Positions 16,353 through 25,899 are shown, counted from the first letter of the stretch. The stretch: DNA of 64,000 nucleotides from Deltaproteobacteria bacterium (GCA_020060215.1 JAGVAP010000143.1:3116-67115), one strand, 5' to 3'. Notes: generated from the sequence alone by a model not told the origin. Translations and numbers: made by a program.

Positions 16353-17039
16353 ATGGCAAACCGATGCGTGCTGTTGGTCTTAACGGCGGTGCTCTCAATC
16401 GCTCTCCTGGGTCGTTCGGCATCCGCGGAGCCAAACGGCGGACCGGTTCCAAATGGGGCCGTTTCGGAAGAGGATGCGAAAACGCCAAGCGCAGGTCCGG
16501 CAAGACAGCCGGTACAGGCACACGTGCAGGAAAAAGGATCGATCGAGACCGAGAATAGCGGCGTGAGCCCTCATGCTGTGAACAGTCAGAAGAGAAAGCC
16601 GTTGCTGGATCGGCGGTGGATCATCAAGATGAACGATGAAAAGGGAAAGAAATTCGCTCCCGCAACTCCTGTGCCCATCGCGTGGGCAAACCCTGAGCAG
16701 AAAACCCGGTGTGAATCCCACCTCCCGGCACTTCGGGAGGCGTTCGGGAAGACGAGGCAGTTTTCAATTAGCGGCGACTCGTGCAGCACCGCCCGGTACG
16801 CAAAGACCTTTCTGGATCGCGTCAAGGATTGCTCGAGAGACTGCCCGAAGGGATATCTCGAGTCCAAAGGCTATTCCGAGCAGATCGTTCGGAACGTGGG
16901 CGTTCTCCTTGAACTGGGTCGGAAGCGTTGCCTCCAGCCGGTCTCGGAAAAGGCGGTCGGTAGAGCCGAATCGACGCGGGATCGTGCTGAGAAGCGGACG
17001 ACCAGGCGGAAGAAACTCCAAGAGGAACAAAAGAATTGA
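16353..17039 (+). CDS. Exported protein of unknown function with conserved-looking cysteines
   Basis: 228 residues with a signal peptide ending near SASAEPN. A low-complexity Pro/Glu/Gln stretch runs to about residue 85. A compact C-terminal part follows with five Cys: TRCESHLPALREAFG, SGDSCSTARYAKTFLD, VKDCSRDCPKGYL and RKRCLQP. The tail is basic and probably helical (RAEKRTTRRKKLQEEQKN). The family is not recognised. GGAGGACGAATA precedes the ATG. It lies between the metal pump and a DsbA-like protein, which could supply disulfides for it. Confidence 0.65.
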   Translation: MANRCVLLVLTAVLSIALLGRSASAEPNGGPVPNGAVSEEDAKTPSAGPARQPVQAHVQEKGSIETENSGVSPHAVNSQKRKPLLDRRWIIKMNDEKGKKFAPATPVPIAWANPEQKTRCESHLPALREAFGKTRQFSISGDSCSTARYAKTFLDRVKDCSRDCPKGYLESKGYSEQIVRNVGVLLELGRKRCLQPVSEKAVGRAESTRDRAEKRTTRRKKLQEEQKN

Positions 17040-17109
17040 TCCCCCAAGGCTGCATGAAGAGATGTGACAGCAAACGAAGGTACTCACAGGAACAGGAGGC
17101 TCCAACAGC

Positions 17110-17997
17110 ATGACGGGAAAAGCGTTCTGTCTTGTCGTTATCGGGTTGGCGCTGGGGCTCCATGTGCAGGCGATGGCCGATTCGGAGATCCGGCTTTCCG
17201 GCGAAAGGACCATACCCTTAAACCGTCCTCCCACTGACGCAGCGGTCTCCGCGAACGGAAAATGGATCTACGCCCTCACTCCCGAAGGAGAACTTCTCAT
17301 CTATTCCGCAGATGGGACTTTGGCCGGTCGACTGCCGGTAGGGGAGCCGAAGAGCAGGATCCGGGTCGGCCCGAAAGAAGACGTGCTCCTGCTCATGAAC
17401 CCGGAAAAGAGCTTCCTGAGGGTTGTGACCCTGGACTTCGTGAAGAGAATCCGCTCAGAGGGATCGCCTTTCAAAGGCCCCCGAGACGCGACGGTCGTCA
17501 TCACCGAGTTTACAGAGTTTCAATGCCCACACTGTGCGGCGTTCGCCCCGGTGCTCAGACAGGTACAGGAGAAGTACCCGGAGCAGGTCAAGATCGTATT
17601 CAAGAACTACCCGCTGAAGAGTCACCAGTTCTCCGTGATCGCCGCAGCCGCTGCCCTGGCCGCTGAACGTCAGGGCGCCTTCTGGCGCTTTCACGACAAA
17701 CTGTTCGAAAACCGCAACAGCCTGAGCCAGGAAAGGATCCGGAAGATCTCTGTGGAACTGGGGCTCGATCAGGAAAAATTCATGAGAGACCTTCGCGACG
17801 GCGACATCATGAGACAGATCCGCGAAGATGTCGAGGACGCACAGAGTGCCGGGGTCACGGGTGTTCCCGCCGCCTTCGTCAACGGCCGGCCCGTGAGGGA
17901 CCGCAGTCTGCATGCGGTCCTCTCCCTTGTCGAAGAGGAACTCCGAAGGGCATCCAACAAGGAAGAAGAGTGCCTGGAGTGTACGGATGCTCACTGA
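17110..17997 (+). CDS. Exported DsbA-family thiol oxidoreductase with an N-terminal propeller-like segment
   Basis: 295 residues with a signal peptide to about AMADSE. Residues ~30-110 look like one or two beta-propeller blades (NGKWIYALTPEGELLIYSADG). A thioredoxin/DsbA domain follows from ~118 with the active site CPHC at 139-142, IVFKNYPLKSHQFS, and the cis-Pro loop VTGVPAAFVNG. The C-terminus has EECLECTDAH, an extra CxxC. Likely role: disulfide formation or isomerisation, or thiol delivery, for secreted or copper proteins encoded nearby. The AGGAACAGGAGG tract before the ATG is a good ribosome site. Confidence 0.88.
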   Translation: MTGKAFCLVVIGLALGLHVQAMADSEIRLSGERTIPLNRPPTDAAVSANGKWIYALTPEGELLIYSADGTLAGRLPVGEPKSRIRVGPKEDVLLLMNPEKSFLRVVTLDFVKRIRSEGSPFKGPRDATVVITEFTEFQCPHCAAFAPVLRQVQEKYPEQVKIVFKNYPLKSHQFSVIAAAAALAAERQGAFWRFHDKLFENRNSLSQERIRKISVELGLDQEKFMRDLRDGDIMRQIREDVEDAQSAGVTGVPAAFVNGRPVRDRSLHAVLSLVEEELRRASNKEEECLECTDAH

Positions 17998-18011
17998 ACA
18001 GATAAAGAATT

Positions 18012-18212
18012 CTTTGACAGGATAACAGGATGAACAGGATTGAATGTAAGGAAAAAGGGAGAACCGATACACGACGTCACTTCAGGGTGGATTCGCGACT
18101 TCCCTTCGTTGTTCTGCTCGCTCCACGCTGGAGCGTAGGAACGATAAAAAGCGCTGCCATATTACCTTCCGACTCTCAACCGCTATCCTGTTGATCCTGT
18201 AATCCTGCAGGG
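18012..18212 (+). repeat. Armed repeat element of the ACAGGAT family
   Basis: The left arm at 18012-18036 contains TTGACAGGATAACAGGATGA and the right arm at 18182-18210 contains GCTATCCTGTTGATCCTGTA. The ~145-base loop includes a small GCTCCACGCTGGAGC hairpin near 18119. No gene is recognisable in the 259-base gap. Confidence 0.65.
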
Positions 18213-18256
18213 AATTTCTCCTTCATCCCATTCACTCTCCCCGCACTTGGAGACCC

Positions 18257-18892
18257 ATGAAGATGCGAAGGTACTTGATCCTGATCAATATCGTATTCAC
18301 TGCGCTCATCGGCTGGACCGCTTACGAAGCGTACATCACCTGGAGCGCTGAAAGGAAAGGAGGAGCGGTGACCGCCGATGCAGGGGTTGCGCAAGCTGCA
18401 AGGGAAAACCCGGTGGAGAGGTCGACCGGTTTTCCCTATTACCAGGCCATTATCGCACAGGATCTTTTCGGCACAACCGTTCAAAAGCAGCAGGTGAGAA
18501 AGGTGGAAAAACCCAGGGTCGAGGAGATCCCTGTAAGCCGTCGCAGTCTGCATCTGAAGGGGACGGTAGTCGGTCGGGAAAACAACTCCTATGCCGTGAT
18601 CGTGGACGGTAGAAACCCGGAAGGGGAGGTATTCCGGGTGAACGATATGCTCCACAATGCGCGCATCCTGGAAATCCTGCCCGACAGGGTCATCCTCGAG
18701 TCGGAAGGCAAGCAGGAAGCCCTGGTTCTCACTTATGAATTGGACATGGTGGGGAAAGAGGTACATGAAGTGGAGAGGCCGGAGAGAGTCTCCGGTAAAG
18801 CGGACAGAAGCCATCCTCCTGGGACGAAACGTCTGCCAGGTGCAGGTGGCAACCCTCGGATCGGAAATCTTCCCGAAAGGAAACTGAACTGA
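18257..18892 (+). CDS. gspC: Type II secretion system protein GspC-like
   Basis: 211 residues. One N-terminal transmembrane helix (residues 5-25) is followed by FPYYQAIIAQDLFG, a common motif of GspC. The homology-region domain follows (LHLKGTVVGRENNSYAVIVDG, GEVFRVNDMLHNARILEILPDRVILES). The PDZ domain of classical GspC is absent; the tail is short, basic and Pro-rich. It opens the gsp operon and its stop overlaps the gspD start by one base. GspC links the inner-membrane platform to the secretin. Confidence 0.85.
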   Translation: MKMRRYLILINIVFTALIGWTAYEAYITWSAERKGGAVTADAGVAQAARENPVERSTGFPYYQAIIAQDLFGTTVQKQQVRKVEKPRVEEIPVSRRSLHLKGTVVGRENNSYAVIVDGRNPEGEVFRVNDMLHNARILEILPDRVILESEGKQEALVLTYELDMVGKEVHEVERPERVSGKADRSHPPGTKRLPGAGGNPRIGNLPERKLN

Positions 18893-21066
18893 TGAGCCTT
18901 TACGGAAACTGTTCGAGATGGGGCGTTGGATTTCTGGTATCCCTCGTGATCTCTATCCTGCCGTTTCCATGCACGGGGGCGGAGCAGTCCCCCGGCAGAG
19001 CTCCTTCCAGACAGCCCCTTCAGGAGCGGCGGTCGGAGATGTCAAAGAGGCTGGAGGCGCTGAAGAAAGGCCGGCCTGTCTCTCCTCCACTGCAGGATGG
19101 GGAAGGGAGAATCGCACCGGAGGAGCACGCCGCCCCGGAAGAGACTCCCTTTGTGAAGACCCCCGCGCCGGAAAGGGGGGGACGAGGGGTGCAGGAAAGG
19201 AAACCGCCGGCGAACAGGGAGCGGCCCAAGTATGTGACCATGAACTTCAAGAACGTGGAGCTGCAGAGCCTGGTCAAATTGATGAGCGACCTGACAGGGC
19301 GGAACTTCATCGTGGATCCGGGTCTCAGGGGGCAGATGACGATCATCTCACCCAACGAGATCTCCGTGGATGAAGCCTACCAGGTTTTCCTTTCCGTCCT
19401 GGAAGTGCATGGGTTTACGGTGGTCGAGTCAGGAGACGTGGTGAAGGTGATCCAGGCCGTGGAGGCGAAGGGAAAAGGACTGGAGACCAGGGCGGAGCGA
19501 GTCCATGCAAGGGTCGAAGACCGCATGATCACCCAGTTGGTACCGCTGACGCACGGGGATGCCGCCGATTTCGCAAAGTTCCTCGGTCCGCTGATCCCCA
19601 AGACCGGACTCCTGGTCCCCTACCCGGATACCAACACCCTCATTGTCATCGACACCGTCTCCAACATCGATCGGCTGCTCAAGATCGTTCTCGAGCTGGA
19701 TGTCCCGGGGGCCAGGGACCAGATCGTCATCCTGCCGCTGGAGAGTGCGAACGCGGAGAAGCTGGCATCCAAGCTGACCAGCCTCTTTCAGCGGAAGGAC
19801 GCCGGGGGAAGGGGAGTGAAGGATCACGTCCGAATCGTATCGGATGACACGACAAACTCCCTCATCGTCGTGGCATCTCCCCTCATGATCTCTGAGATAC
19901 GGGAGATGATTGCACAACTGGATCAGAAGAAACTCCGAAAACGCGGGGTCCGTATCTATCCGCTCCAGCACGCTGTGGCGGAAGATGTCGCGAAGGTGCT
20001 TGGACACCTTTCAGGCAAAGGGGGTGGCGATCCCAAGGAGCCGAAGGCCCACCAGCCTGTCATCTCCAGGGATGCTCAGATCTCTCCGGACAAGGCCACG
20101 AACAGCCTGGTGATCATAGCGGAGCCCGACGAACATCAGACCCTCGAGGACATCATCAGGGATCTGGATCAACCGAGAACCATGGTCTATGTGGAGGCAT
20201 TGATCGTAGAGGTCTCCGCGTCGAAATCCCTCGATCTCGGGGTGGAGTGGAGGGCTGCCGATACCTTTGACGGTGGATTCAGAGAGGGGAGCAGCGGCGG
20301 TGTCGTGCTGGGAGGCTCTCCGGGGGCTGCGGCGGTCGATGCCCTGGCCAGGGGTGCACTGCCCACCGGCCTGTCGGTCGGCGTGATCGGCCGGGCCATC
20401 ACCCTGGGGGATGTGGTCTTTCCGTCCTTTGGGGCATTTGTCAGGGCCATACGCTCTGACACCGACTTCAACGTCCTCTCAACGCCTCAGATCCTGACCC
20501 TGGACAATGCGGAGGCCCTGATCGAGGTGGGACAGAATATACCATTCGTGACGAGGGTCGATCAGCCCAGCCAGGTATTCGAACGAGCCATCCAGACTTT
20601 TGAATACCGCGACATCGGGGTGACTTTGAAGGTGACCCCTCAGATCAACAACGAGCGCACGGTGCGACTGGCGATCGAGCAGAGCGTGAAATCGGTTCTC
20701 GAGAGGACCGCGCTCGGCGGAACCGTCCTCGCCCCCACCACTACCTTCCGGAGGGCCAAGACGGCGATTACGGTAAATGACGGAGAGACCGCAGTGATCG
20801 GCGGGCTGATTGAAAATCGATTGGATCGGGGGGTCACGGAGACCCCCTGCCTGGGCGCTATCCCGGGTCTGGGGTGGCTGTTCAAGAACACTACCGACCG
20901 CGATGAGAAGACCAACCTGCTGGTGTTTCTGTCCCCCCACATCGTGGAAAACCCTGAGGACAATCAGAGGTTGTACAAGGAGAAGAGAAATCACGCAGAC
21001 GGGGAGATGGGGAGAGCCCGGGAGAAACTCAAGGAAGAGCCCGTCAGGCAGAGATTGATGGAATGA
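18892..21066 (+). CDS. gspD: Type II secretion outer-membrane secretin GspD
   Basis: 724 residues with a signal peptide followed by a charged linker. The N0/N1 domains start near KYVTMNFKNVELQSLVKLMSDLTGRNFIVDP, and further N domains include TNTLIVIDTVSNIDRLLKIV and TNSLIVVASPLMISEIREMIAQLD. The secretin core has MVYVEALIVEVSA, FNVLSTPQILTLDNAEA, VGQNIPFVTR and NDGETAVIGGLIENR, and ends with LLVFLSPHIV. It forms the outer-membrane channel. Translational coupling to gspC is implied by the TGATG overlap. Confidence 0.95.
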   Translation: MSLYGNCSRWGVGFLVSLVISILPFPCTGAEQSPGRAPSRQPLQERRSEMSKRLEALKKGRPVSPPLQDGEGRIAPEEHAAPEETPFVKTPAPERGGRGVQERKPPANRERPKYVTMNFKNVELQSLVKLMSDLTGRNFIVDPGLRGQMTIISPNEISVDEAYQVFLSVLEVHGFTVVESGDVVKVIQAVEAKGKGLETRAERVHARVEDRMITQLVPLTHGDAADFAKFLGPLIPKTGLLVPYPDTNTLIVIDTVSNIDRLLKIVLELDVPGARDQIVILPLESANAEKLASKLTSLFQRKDAGGRGVKDHVRIVSDDTTNSLIVVASPLMISEIREMIAQLDQKKLRKRGVRIYPLQHAVAEDVAKVLGHLSGKGGGDPKEPKAHQPVISRDAQISPDKATNSLVIIAEPDEHQTLEDIIRDLDQPRTMVYVEALIVEVSASKSLDLGVEWRAADTFDGGFREGSSGGVVLGGSPGAAAVDALARGALPTGLSVGVIGRAITLGDVVFPSFGAFVRAIRSDTDFNVLSTPQILTLDNAEALIEVGQNIPFVTRVDQPSQVFERAIQTFEYRDIGVTLKVTPQINNERTVRLAIEQSVKSVLERTALGGTVLAPTTTFRRAKTAITVNDGETAVIGGLIENRLDRGVTETPCLGAIPGLGWLFKNTTDRDEKTNLLVFLSPHIVENPEDNQRLYKEKRNHADGEMGRAREKLKEEPVRQRLME

Positions 21067-21502
21067 GAATGCCGGAGGCCGGAGCTCAGAGGTCGGCACG
21101 ACCGGTGGCTGGTGCCAGGTCGATCGAACAGGAGACTCTACATGGTGTCAGGTTTCCGGTTTCAGGTCTCACCCGGGTGATCCATCCATTCCCTGACACC
21201 TGAACACTGAAACCTGAAACCTTTACTTGACGGGGTTTCATACAGTCAATGTTTTCCTCACAGCTGCATAAAACAAGGGCAATGTCGTCTTCGCAAATGG
21301 GGAGGCCACATGAGTTGTGGAGGAATGTTGTCAGTCATGGACAGCGAGCATTGCCCCACTCGATCTCACTGCCGGTGAATTCCTGGTACCCGAATTGGTG
21401 GAACGCTAGGTTTTTTCTGATCCTGTTGGTCCTGCCCGCCTTGCAGGGGCATGGGCGGAGGCAGGTAATCCTGACCGGGAGAGATCCCTTTTCGGAGGCT
21501 TC
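21067..21502. other. 436-base spacer between gspD and gspE
   Basis: No gene is recognisable. It contains the ~120-base dispersed element at 21126-21246 and an ATCCTG-type hairpin at 21418-21478 (GATCCTGTTGGTCCTGCCCG against GGCGGAGGCAGGTAATCCTG). The ribosome site for gspE (GGAGGCTTC) comes right after. Confidence 0.6.
21126..21246 (+). repeat. ~120-base dispersed inverted-arm element, copy 1
   Basis: It runs from GAACAGGAGACTCTACA to GTTTCATACAG. The left arm GGTGTCAGGTTTCCGGTTTC pairs with the right arm ACACTGAAACCTGAAACC. A second copy lies at 35827-35948. Confidence 0.85.
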
Positions 21503-23149
21503 ATGTCGTTTTTCCATGTATTGAGAGAGAAGCTGAACCGGTTCAACCCTTCTCCAGCGCCACAGGAGAAGGAATCCCCGGTATCGCAGGGGGCCGATGT
21601 GGGGGAGGAGGAGCGGCTTTCGGACATCTCCAGGAGGCTCGGGATCCCCTATCGGAAGCATATTATCGACGAGGTGGAGTCGAACGGGGTGCTGGAAGCG
21701 CCGATACAATATTTCAAGCGCATGGGTTTTGTCCCTCTGAGGAGGGAAAACGGCCTGCTCACGGTTGCCGTCCACAACCCCCTCGGCTTTCAGGCGGTGG
21801 ACGACTTCGCACGAATGACCGGATTTCGGAAGCTGCAGATGGTCCTGAGCCCCCTGAAAGAGATCCACTCCGCAATCCATATCCTCTTTGATCGGAACGG
21901 GGAAGATGCGGAGAAGATGGTGCAGGATCTTGAAGAGAGCGATCTGGACACCCGGGTGACCGAACTGGACGAACTGGAGGATCTCCTGGACATCACCCAC
22001 GAGGCCCCGATCATCCGCCTCGTAAACGTCATCCTCACCCAGGCCATCCGGCGAAAGGCAAGCGACATCCATATCGAGCCTTATGAGAAGGATATCCAGG
22101 TGAGATTTCGCATCGACGGAATCCTCTACGAGATCTTCTCCCTCCCCAAGCGTTTCCACGCGCACGTCGTCTCGCGCTTGAAGGTGATGGCCAATCTCGA
22201 CATCGCCGAAAAGCGGCTTCCTCAGGACGGCCGCATGAAGATCAAGGCGGCGGAAAGGACCGTGGATGTGAGGGTGAGTATCATTCCCATGTCGTTCGGC
22301 GAGAGGATCGTGCTTCGACTACTGGACAAAGGGGTATCGCTCCTGGGGCTGGGCGAGATGGGTTTGACGCCGAGGGGACTGGCGGTGTTCGAGAGGCTCC
22401 TTTCCAGGAGCAACGGGATCCTGCTGGTCACCGGTCCTACCGGGAGCGGAAAGACCACCACGCTTTACGCTACCCTCAATAAGATCAACTCCTCAGAAAA
22501 GAACATCATCACCATCGAAGACCCGATCGAATACCAGCTCAAGGGGGTGGGTCAGATCCAGGTGAATCCGAAAACCGAGCTTACTTTCGCAAGGGGGCTC
22601 CGTTCCATACTGAGACACGACCCCGACGTCATCATGATCGGGGAGATTCGCGACCTGGAGACCGCGGAGATTGCCATACAGGCCTCGCTGACCGGACATC
22701 TCGTCTTCAGCACCCTTCACACCAATGATGCTGCCGGCGCCCTCACCAGGCTGGTGGATATGGGAGTGGAGCCCTTTCTCATTGCCTCCTCCCTTCAGGC
22801 CGTCATCGCCCAGCGGCTGGTTCGGACCCTGTGTCCGGATTGCAGGGAGCCCGCTGAGATCGATCCCGCGACGGCCGAGGAGCTGGGTTTGCTCAACGAG
22901 CCGGTGCTCTATAGAGGCAGGGGGTGCAGCGGCTGCATGGAGAGCGGCTATCGGGGCCGCACCGGGATCTTTGAAATCCTCGAGATGGACAACGACATCC
23001 GGCGGCTGGTGACCTCGGGGGCCGACGCCATCGCGATCAAGGAGACCGCCGTAAGGGGCGGCATGTGCACGCTCTTCGAGGACGGAATCCACAAGGTGAA
23101 GGCGGGCATGACGACCCTGGACGAGGTGGTGCGGGTGACGCAAAAATAA
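21503..23149 (+). CDS. gspE: Type II secretion ATPase GspE
   Basis: 548 residues. An N-terminal MshEN-type domain (LGIPYRKHIIDEVESNGV, then LRRENGLLTVAVHNPL) binds the inner-membrane platform protein. The ATPase core has GPTGSGKTTTLYA (Walker A), IITIEDPIEY (Asp box), DVIMIGEIRDLETAEIA (Walker B) and TGHLVFSTLHTND (His box). CPDC and CSGC form the four-Cys zinc site. A cytoplasmic hexamer that powers pseudopilus assembly. The stop is immediately followed by a perfect 13-bp hairpin. Confidence 0.96.
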   Translation: MSFFHVLREKLNRFNPSPAPQEKESPVSQGADVGEEERLSDISRRLGIPYRKHIIDEVESNGVLEAPIQYFKRMGFVPLRRENGLLTVAVHNPLGFQAVDDFARMTGFRKLQMVLSPLKEIHSAIHILFDRNGEDAEKMVQDLEESDLDTRVTELDELEDLLDITHEAPIIRLVNVILTQAIRRKASDIHIEPYEKDIQVRFRIDGILYEIFSLPKRFHAHVVSRLKVMANLDIAEKRLPQDGRMKIKAAERTVDVRVSIIPMSFGERIVLRLLDKGVSLLGLGEMGLTPRGLAVFERLLSRSNGILLVTGPTGSGKTTTLYATLNKINSSEKNIITIEDPIEYQLKGVGQIQVNPKTELTFARGLRSILRHDPDVIMIGEIRDLETAEIAIQASLTGHLVFSTLHTNDAAGALTRLVDMGVEPFLIASSLQAVIAQRLVRTLCPDCREPAEIDPATAEELGLLNEPVLYRGRGCSGCMESGYRGRTGIFEILEMDNDIRRLVTSGADAIAIKETAVRGGMCTLFEDGIHKVKAGMTTLDEVVRVTQK

Positions 23150-23196
23150 AATCGTTTCACCAAGAGATGTGAAACGATTTTATGCAACGCGGCTCC
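23148..23196 (+). terminator. Perfect hairpin with ATGCAACGCGGCT tail after gspE
   Basis: AAAATCGTTTCAC (23148-23160) pairs perfectly with GTGAAACGATTTT (23169-23181) around CAAGAGAT. ATGCAACGCGGCTCC follows at 23182-23196. The stem overlaps the gspE stop codon. Four T residues close the stem, so it could act as a terminator or attenuator, but it belongs to the repeat family seen at 10376-10460. Confidence 0.6.
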
Positions 23197-23351
23197 GCCG
23201 CTTCAATTGGTGCAATTACCCTTGTCTTTCCCCGTCCCGCATTCGGAACGCAGGCGGTAAGCCCAGCGTGTGATCTAATCGATCTCAATCTGTTTTAATC
23301 CTGTTCATCCTGTTCATCCTGTCTAAAACTCTTTTTCTTCCCCTCATCCAA

Positions 23352-24581
23352 ATGCCTGTTTACGAATACAAGGCACTGAATCGCAAAGGCAGGAACGTCC
23401 ACGGCCTCATTACGGCCGAAGGACCTGCAGCGGCCAGACTCAAGCTGAGCCAGACCATGATTTTTCCCACCATGGTGCGGGAGGTGCAGGGGGGTGAGAA
23501 GGAGAGCGGTCTGACATCCCGCCTCTCGTTCATCCCCTCTCTCCGCTCGATCAGGTCCATCGAGGTGACCATTGCCCTCAGACAGCTGGCCACGCTCCTC
23601 TCTTCGGGTCTTCAGCTGGTGGATTGCCTGGACGGTGTCATCGAGCAGACCGAACAGGGGGCCTTGAGGAAGGTCCTCATCCAGGTCAGGGAAAAGGTGG
23701 TGGAGGGGGTCTCCCTCTCGTCCGCCATGGCCGATCATCCCTCCGTGTTCAACCCGATCTTTGTCAGCATGGTAAAGGCGGGGGAGGCAGGAGGGGCACT
23801 GGATATCATTCTCCTCAGGCTGGCGGACTTCTCGGAAAAGAGGATGAAGCTCAAGAAAAGGATCGAGGCGGCCCTGGCCTATCCCTTGTTCCTGGTCATG
23901 CTGAGCAGCATCATCCTGGTATTTCTCCTCTCGTTCGTGATGCCGAAGGTGATCGGGATCTTCCAGGGAATGAAACTCGCCCTGCCGTGGTCCACCCTGC
24001 TGCTCATCCACAGCACTCAATTCATGAAGAACTACTGGTGGCTGGTGGTGACAGGCACTGTGGCATGCGTGATCGGGTTTACCCTGTATGTCAAGACCGA
24101 AAAAGGGAGGCGGATTTGGGACCGGGTGCGGCTCCGAGTTCCCCTGTTTGGGAAACTCCATAACAAGGCGGTGGTCGCCCGCTTTACCAGAACGCTCTCC
24201 ACGCTTCTCAAGAGCGGCATTATCCTGGTGGATGCGCTCGAGATCGCCAAGCTCTCCATGGGGAACCGTATCATGGAGGATGCGGTTCGGGAGACCGGAA
24301 GGCTGGTGAGCGAAGGACAGGAGTTCGGGACTCTGCTCCGGAAGAGCAAGCGCTTCCCGCCCCTGGTGGTGCAGCTGGTTTCGGCCGGCGAAAGGGGCGG
24401 TGAACTGGACGAGATGCTCGCCAAGGCCGCCGAGGTGTACGAAGAGGATGTGGAGACCGCCATATCCTCGCTCACCTCCCTGATGGAGCCCGTGGTGATC
24501 CTGCTGATGGGCGGAATGGTCGGGTTCATCGTCATGGCCGTACTGCTGCCGATATTCGACATGACGGGAAGCATCAAATAG
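23352..24581 (+). CDS. gspF: Type II secretion inner-membrane platform protein GspF
   Basis: 409 residues starting MPVYEYKALNRKGRNVHG, the standard GspF/PilC N-terminus. Two T2SSF domains each have the AxxxRxLxTLLxSGxxLxxAL pattern (IALRQLATLLSSGLQLVDCL and FTRTLSTLLKSGIILVDAL). Three transmembrane segments lie near residues 176-200, 225-245 and 380-402. It recruits GspE. An ATCCTGTTCATCCTG repeat tract (23297-23325) lies just upstream and no strong ribosome site is evident. Confidence 0.95.
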   Translation: MPVYEYKALNRKGRNVHGLITAEGPAAARLKLSQTMIFPTMVREVQGGEKESGLTSRLSFIPSLRSIRSIEVTIALRQLATLLSSGLQLVDCLDGVIEQTEQGALRKVLIQVREKVVEGVSLSSAMADHPSVFNPIFVSMVKAGEAGGALDIILLRLADFSEKRMKLKKRIEAALAYPLFLVMLSSIILVFLLSFVMPKVIGIFQGMKLALPWSTLLLIHSTQFMKNYWWLVVTGTVACVIGFTLYVKTEKGRRIWDRVRLRVPLFGKLHNKAVVARFTRTLSTLLKSGIILVDALEIAKLSMGNRIMEDAVRETGRLVSEGQEFGTLLRKSKRFPPLVVQLVSAGERGGELDEMLAKAAEVYEEDVETAISSLTSLMEPVVILLMGGMVGFIVMAVLLPIFDMTGSIK

Positions 24582-24585
24582 AGAT

Positions 24586-24711
24586 GGGGTACTGGAATGG
24601 TGGATTATTGGGGGTAATGGTGAAAAGGGAAAACCAGTAGTCCATCACAACCATAAGGTTCGCTCCTCCACATCATTCCAATATTCCATCATTCCATCAT
24701 TCCAATCTTTC
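24586..24711 (+). repeat. Armed octamer repeat element (GGAAT family) between gspF and gspG
   Basis: The left arm at 24586-24622 (ACTGGAATGGTGGATTATTG) is complementary to the right arm at 24667-24711 (ATCATTCCAATATTCCATCA). It fills the gspF-gspG gap. Confidence 0.7.
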
Positions 24712-24735
24712 CACTTTCACCCTTAAGGAGGACAT

Positions 24736-25206
24736 ATGATCTCGGATGAAAAGACCACGGCACCTGGACTCCGTACGGCGGGCTTCACGCTCCTGGAGAT
24801 TCTCATCGTGATCACCATCCTCGGCATCCTGGCGAGCCTTATCGCTGTCCGAATGATGGACAGACCGGCCGAGGCCAGGATAATGAAGAGCCAGCTCGAC
24901 ATCAAGACCCTGGAAAACGCCTTGAAGCTTTTCAAACTGGACAACGGCTTCTATCCGTCCACGGACCAGGGACTGAAGGCCCTGGTCTCCAGGCCCACCA
25001 TCGGCCGAAACGTTGTGCGCTGGAGGGAGGGCGGATACCTGGAGAAGGGGGTCTTGCCTCAGGATCCATGGGGGCGGGACTACCTTTACATGAGTCCGGG
25101 GGTCCACAACACGGATTTCGATATGTGGTCCTACGGGGGAGACGGCGAGGAAGGGGGAGAAGGGGAGGATCAGGACATCGTCAACTGGGTGGTGCAGAAG
25201 CAATAG
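24736..25206 (+). CDS. gspG: Major pseudopilin GspG
   Basis: 156 residues with a good ribosome site (AAGGAGGACAT). The class III leader ends at G before FTLLEILIVITILGILASL; Glu at +5 is present. The GspG hallmarks follow: DIKTLENALKLFKLDNGFYPSTDQGLKALV, KGVLPQDPWGRDYLY and a C-terminal DFDMWSYGGDGEEGGEGEDQD acidic loop where calcium usually binds. It is assembled into the periplasmic pseudopilus after cleavage by a prepilin peptidase not seen here. Confidence 0.96.
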   Translation: MISDEKTTAPGLRTAGFTLLEILIVITILGILASLIAVRMMDRPAEARIMKSQLDIKTLENALKLFKLDNGFYPSTDQGLKALVSRPTIGRNVVRWREGGYLEKGVLPQDPWGRDYLYMSPGVHNTDFDMWSYGGDGEEGGEGEDQDIVNWVVQKQ

Positions 25207-25353
25207 CGACGCCTCTAGATGGATTGAATTCTCCAGGATGTCACCGGACATAGAGTAAATCTAACGCTTGGCCCTACACCGCCACCGACACCGACGCGGA
25301 AATTCGAAATTCGAATATCGAAGCACGAAACAAATACAAATGACCAAATTCGG

Positions 25354-25899
25354 ATGGATCCCCAAGGTAAAGGACAGAATTTGAGTCAGCTCACCAGGAA
25401 ATGCGGATTCACACTGTTTGAACTACTGATTGTCATAATTCTTTTCAGCCTCTTCGGGTCCCTTCTCTTCACACGCCTTGGCGACTTTCTGACGGAGGGG
25501 GACTTGAGGGCCGCATACAGGACAGTGACGAACGAGATCCATCGATACCGGGGGATGGCCGCATACTCGCGCTCGGATCAATTCATGGCGTTCGATATGG
25601 AAAGGAACAGCCTTTATCGCGTGGACTCCAGAGGAGAGCCCTTGTCCCTTGCGGACGGGAACACGGCTACAAGGGAAAGAGTGCTTCCCTCCGGGGTGCG
25701 CCTGGAAGACGTCGTGATCCATCCACGCGGGAAGGTCCGGGAAGGGGTGGCCGTGCTCCGGTTCTTCGCCGATGGGTCCGTGGAAAGGGCGCTCATCCAC
25801 TTGAAGAGTGAAGACGATAGAACCTACACACTTCAACTGAACCCGCTGACCGGCAGCGTGAGAGTCCATGAAACATATGTGGATGAAAAGACGGACTAG
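25354..25899 (+). CDS. gspH: Minor pseudopilin GspH
   Basis: 181 residues. An 18-residue leader (MDPQGKGQNLSQLTRKCG) precedes FTLFELLIVIILFSLFGSLL with Glu at +5. The globular domain is beta-rich (RERVLPSGVRLEDVVIHP, AVLRFFADGSVERALIHLK) as in GspH/FimT proteins. The 147-base gap before it contains AAATTCGAAATTCGAATATC repeats and no clear ribosome site. It overlaps gspI by 32 bases. Confidence 0.85.
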   Translation: MDPQGKGQNLSQLTRKCGFTLFELLIVIILFSLFGSLLFTRLGDFLTEGDLRAAYRTVTNEIHRYRGMAAYSRSDQFMAFDMERNSLYRVDSRGEPLSLADGNTATRERVLPSGVRLEDVVIHPRGKVREGVAVLRFFADGSVERALIHLKSEDDRTYTLQLNPLTGSVRVHETYVDEKTD

